Of a stretch of DNA of 64,000 nucleotides, positions 62,587 through 64,000 are shown in pieces. Position 1 is the stretch's first letter. Each line of letters begins with the position of its first letter. The notes under the pieces are model-generated. The model did no database searches and was not told where the DNA came from. It saw only the letters and a list, made by a program, of their open reading frames with translations. Source of the DNA: Lysinibacillus xylanilyticus (lineage in GTDB: Bacteria; Bacillota; Bacilli; Bacillales_A; Planococcaceae); the NCBI RefSeq assembly GCF_001183605.1, contig NZ_LFXJ01000010.1, forward strand, positions 793,167 to 857,166, given 5' to 3'. Position numbers and translations under genes: made by a program.

Positions 62587-63111
62587 TTAGATATTTATAT
62601 AATCCATTACTTCTTGTATATAGTTTTCCAATGGTTGTCTTGTATTCACAGTGATACACCTATAGTTGGAGGGCTTTTTACTACTTTGAAGTGTATGGAT
62701 AAAAGCAGTTTCTGATTTTACCTCTGCTATTTGGCTAATCATTCTCTCTCGATTTTTCAATCTATAATTTATCTCTTTGAAGTCATCAAGATAACACTCA
62801 ATATATTTATATTTAACATTGTATTTAACTGACAGTTTTGTCCCTTTATCAATCAATTCTTCATATAGACACGGGCTATCAAGTATTACGCTATGTCCTT
62901 GTGATAAATGAAATTCAACTAAGGACCAATCGATAATATAAGAAATCTTACCTGCAAGCTTAACATCGATTGAAACTTCATCAATAGAATTTAAAAGAGC
63001 CGATTTTACTATATCGTGGTCAATGATAATACCACCCGTTCTTTTAGCAATCTCACGAGAAAGAGTGGATTTTCCGGAACCAGGAAAACCTGACATTTGA
63101 ACGAAAAACAA
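62587..63111 (-). CDS. P-loop nucleotide/nucleoside kinase-like protein
   Basis: 174 residues from TTG 63111, with GAGGGGTGAT just upstream. Walker A MSGFPGSGKSTLSREIAKRT near 6-20, IIIDHDIVKSALLNS, then HSVILDSPCLYEE, and an adenylate-kinase-like lid KNRERMISQI near 120. The fold suggests a small phosphotransferase of the AAA_33/zeta-like type; substrate not predictable. It lies between the Nudix gene and the add riboswitch. Confidence 0.8.
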   Translation of the reverse strand: MFFVQMSGFPGSGKSTLSREIAKRTGGIIIDHDIVKSALLNSIDEVSIDVKLAGKISYIIDWSLVEFHLSQGHSVILDSPCLYEELIDKGTKLSVKYNVKYKYIECYLDDFKEINYRLKNRERMISQIAEVKSETAFIHTLQSSKKPSNYRCITVNTRQPLENYIQEVMDYINI

Positions 63112-63167
63112 GCTTCATCACCCCTCTTCAATAAATTAAATAAAAGAAAGTAACCTGCGCCGTTAGT

Positions 63168-63197
63168 GAAAAAGCGACTGCTCTATTGAACAATCGC
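63168..63197 (-). terminator. Terminator of the Nudix gene
   Basis: Minus strand GCGATTG (63197-63191) with CAGTCGC (63180-63174), 10-nt loop, then TTTTTC. Confidence 0.7.
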
Positions 63198-63220
63198 CCC
63201 CATTAGCTTAATAAGGGGAG

Positions 63221-63727
63221 TTAATTTTCGGAGGGAATATCTAACCACGTTTTATCCCATTGAAAGTATACTTCGTTATTGTCTGTTTGTGTAAATATAT
63301 GTTTCGGATAAGGTAAAGCTAATTCTGGCATATTATCTGGTTTAAAATACTGAAGATCATTAGTTTCATTATCTATTGGACATAGTTCTCCACTTTGAAT
63401 ATCACACTCAAACATAAAAACGTTATATTCCACTTTATGCCCGTTCGGATATTCGTAACGGAAATCTTTCCCACCAAATACTCCCATTAATCTCTTTGGC
63501 ACAACATATAATCCTGTCTCTTCTAACACCTCACGTACAACAGCTTGTGCAGGTGCTTCACCAATTTCTATTGCTCCTGCTGGGAGACTCCATTTCTCAC
63601 CATTACCTTTATTCTGCAACAAAATTTCTCCTCGTTTATTTCGAATAATTCCTACTACGCAAGGCATGAAAATTAATTCACTACCAACTTTATCTCTAAG
63701 TTCCTGATAGAAGTTAGAAATCCCCAT
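63221..63727 (-). CDS. Nudix hydrolase
   Basis: 168 residues, ATG 63727 behind AAGGTGGT. Nudix box GAIEIGEAPAQAVVREVLEE followed by TG at about 52-73 is complete, and PCVVGIIRNKRGEILLQNKG precedes it. Hydrolyses a nucleoside diphosphate linked to another moiety; substrate not predictable. Own terminator downstream. Confidence 0.92.
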   Translation of the reverse strand: MGISNFYQELRDKVGSELIFMPCVVGIIRNKRGEILLQNKGNGEKWSLPAGAIEIGEAPAQAVVREVLEETGLYVVPKRLMGVFGGKDFRYEYPNGHKVEYNVFMFECDIQSGELCPIDNETNDLQYFKPDNMPELALPYPKHIFTQTDNNEVYFQWDKTWLDIPSEN

Positions 63728-64000
63728 ATTTGATTACCACCTTAATGAAAATAGTCTCAATACAAGTTCTATAAGATGTTTGGATTTTCCTCTTTTGTCC
63801 TAATCTGCACCGGTAGTGAAGTATTTATTTTTCTATGTACAATCTTTCTAGCAATATGGTAATTATCGATGTACGTAGTGCAGTATCTAAATGTAACTCA
63901 GAAACGTTGGAAGGAAATATACAATTTCACTAATATATTGACACAAAAACCACTTTGTCGTAGATTTAAAGTAATTGCATAAAAGCATTAGGTGCCCATT
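63728..64000. other. Right window edge, no gene recognised
   Basis: AT-rich sequence with no convincing frame on either strand. It should include the promoter of the Nudix gene. Confidence 0.4.

Overview
The window reads as chromosomal DNA from a low-GC, endospore-forming Bacillales bacterium. SpoVS, CotE, RicA (YmcA), RNase Y, YmdB and the cinA-recA-rny-ymdB-spoVS-miaB-ricA-cotE-mutS-mutL-miaA-hfq order support this. Protein character and the many degenerate GC-richer intergenic repeats suggest Lysinibacillus or a close relative (inference, no database search was possible). Nearly all genes to 61.25 kb are on the + strand; the last three are on the - strand.

Layout. 0-4.3 kb: end of cinA, recA behind a LexA-box promoter, and rny. 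4.6-30.6 kb: an AT-rich surface-polysaccharide locus lying exactly between rny and ymdB, which are neighbours in B. subtilis. It holds a split tyrosine phosphorelay (cpsB apart from cpsC-cpsD), precursor enzymes (pgm, pgi), a UDP-L-FucNAc pathway (capE-capF-capG type), several glycosyltransferases, an EpsG/Wzy-like polymerase, a Wzx-like flippase, an ATP-grasp enzyme, and genes pointing to a dTDP-N-formylamino sugar (rmlA, rmlB, DegT aminotransferase, formyltransferase, WbqC-like protein). Broken copies of pgi, galU, pgm and the aminotransferase show that the locus has been rearranged repeatedly. No initiating undecaprenyl-phosphate sugar transferase is visible in the window.

30.8-36 kb: ymdB, spoVS and a two-subunit 2-oxoacid:ferredoxin oxidoreductase. 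36.5-40.8 kb: a lantibiotic-immunity-type ABC transporter (FEG arrangement) with its own response regulator and kinase, but no lantibiotic structural gene. 41.3-48.7 kb: a small unknown protein, then an ABC importer operon carrying two predicted phosphoesterases and a DeoR-type regulator. 49.2-61.3 kb: miaB, ricA, cotE, mutS, mutL, glpD, a lysophospholipase-like hydrolase, miaA, hfq and a rhodanese. 61.3-63.7 kb (- strand): adenosine deaminase behind a complete adenine-type purine riboswitch, a small P-loop kinase and a Nudix hydrolase.

The most unusual feature is a family of intergenic foldback repeats (copies near 0.5, 12.0, 32.2, 36.2, 40.9, 43.9, 44.2 and 51.3 kb). Paired substitutions between copies preserve at least three helices. 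The family carries an iterated ~36-bp GCGAAAGCGAAGCGACAGC module and sits beside 21-bp tandem arrays at two loci; a third array lies upstream of miaB. I do not recognise it as a named element.
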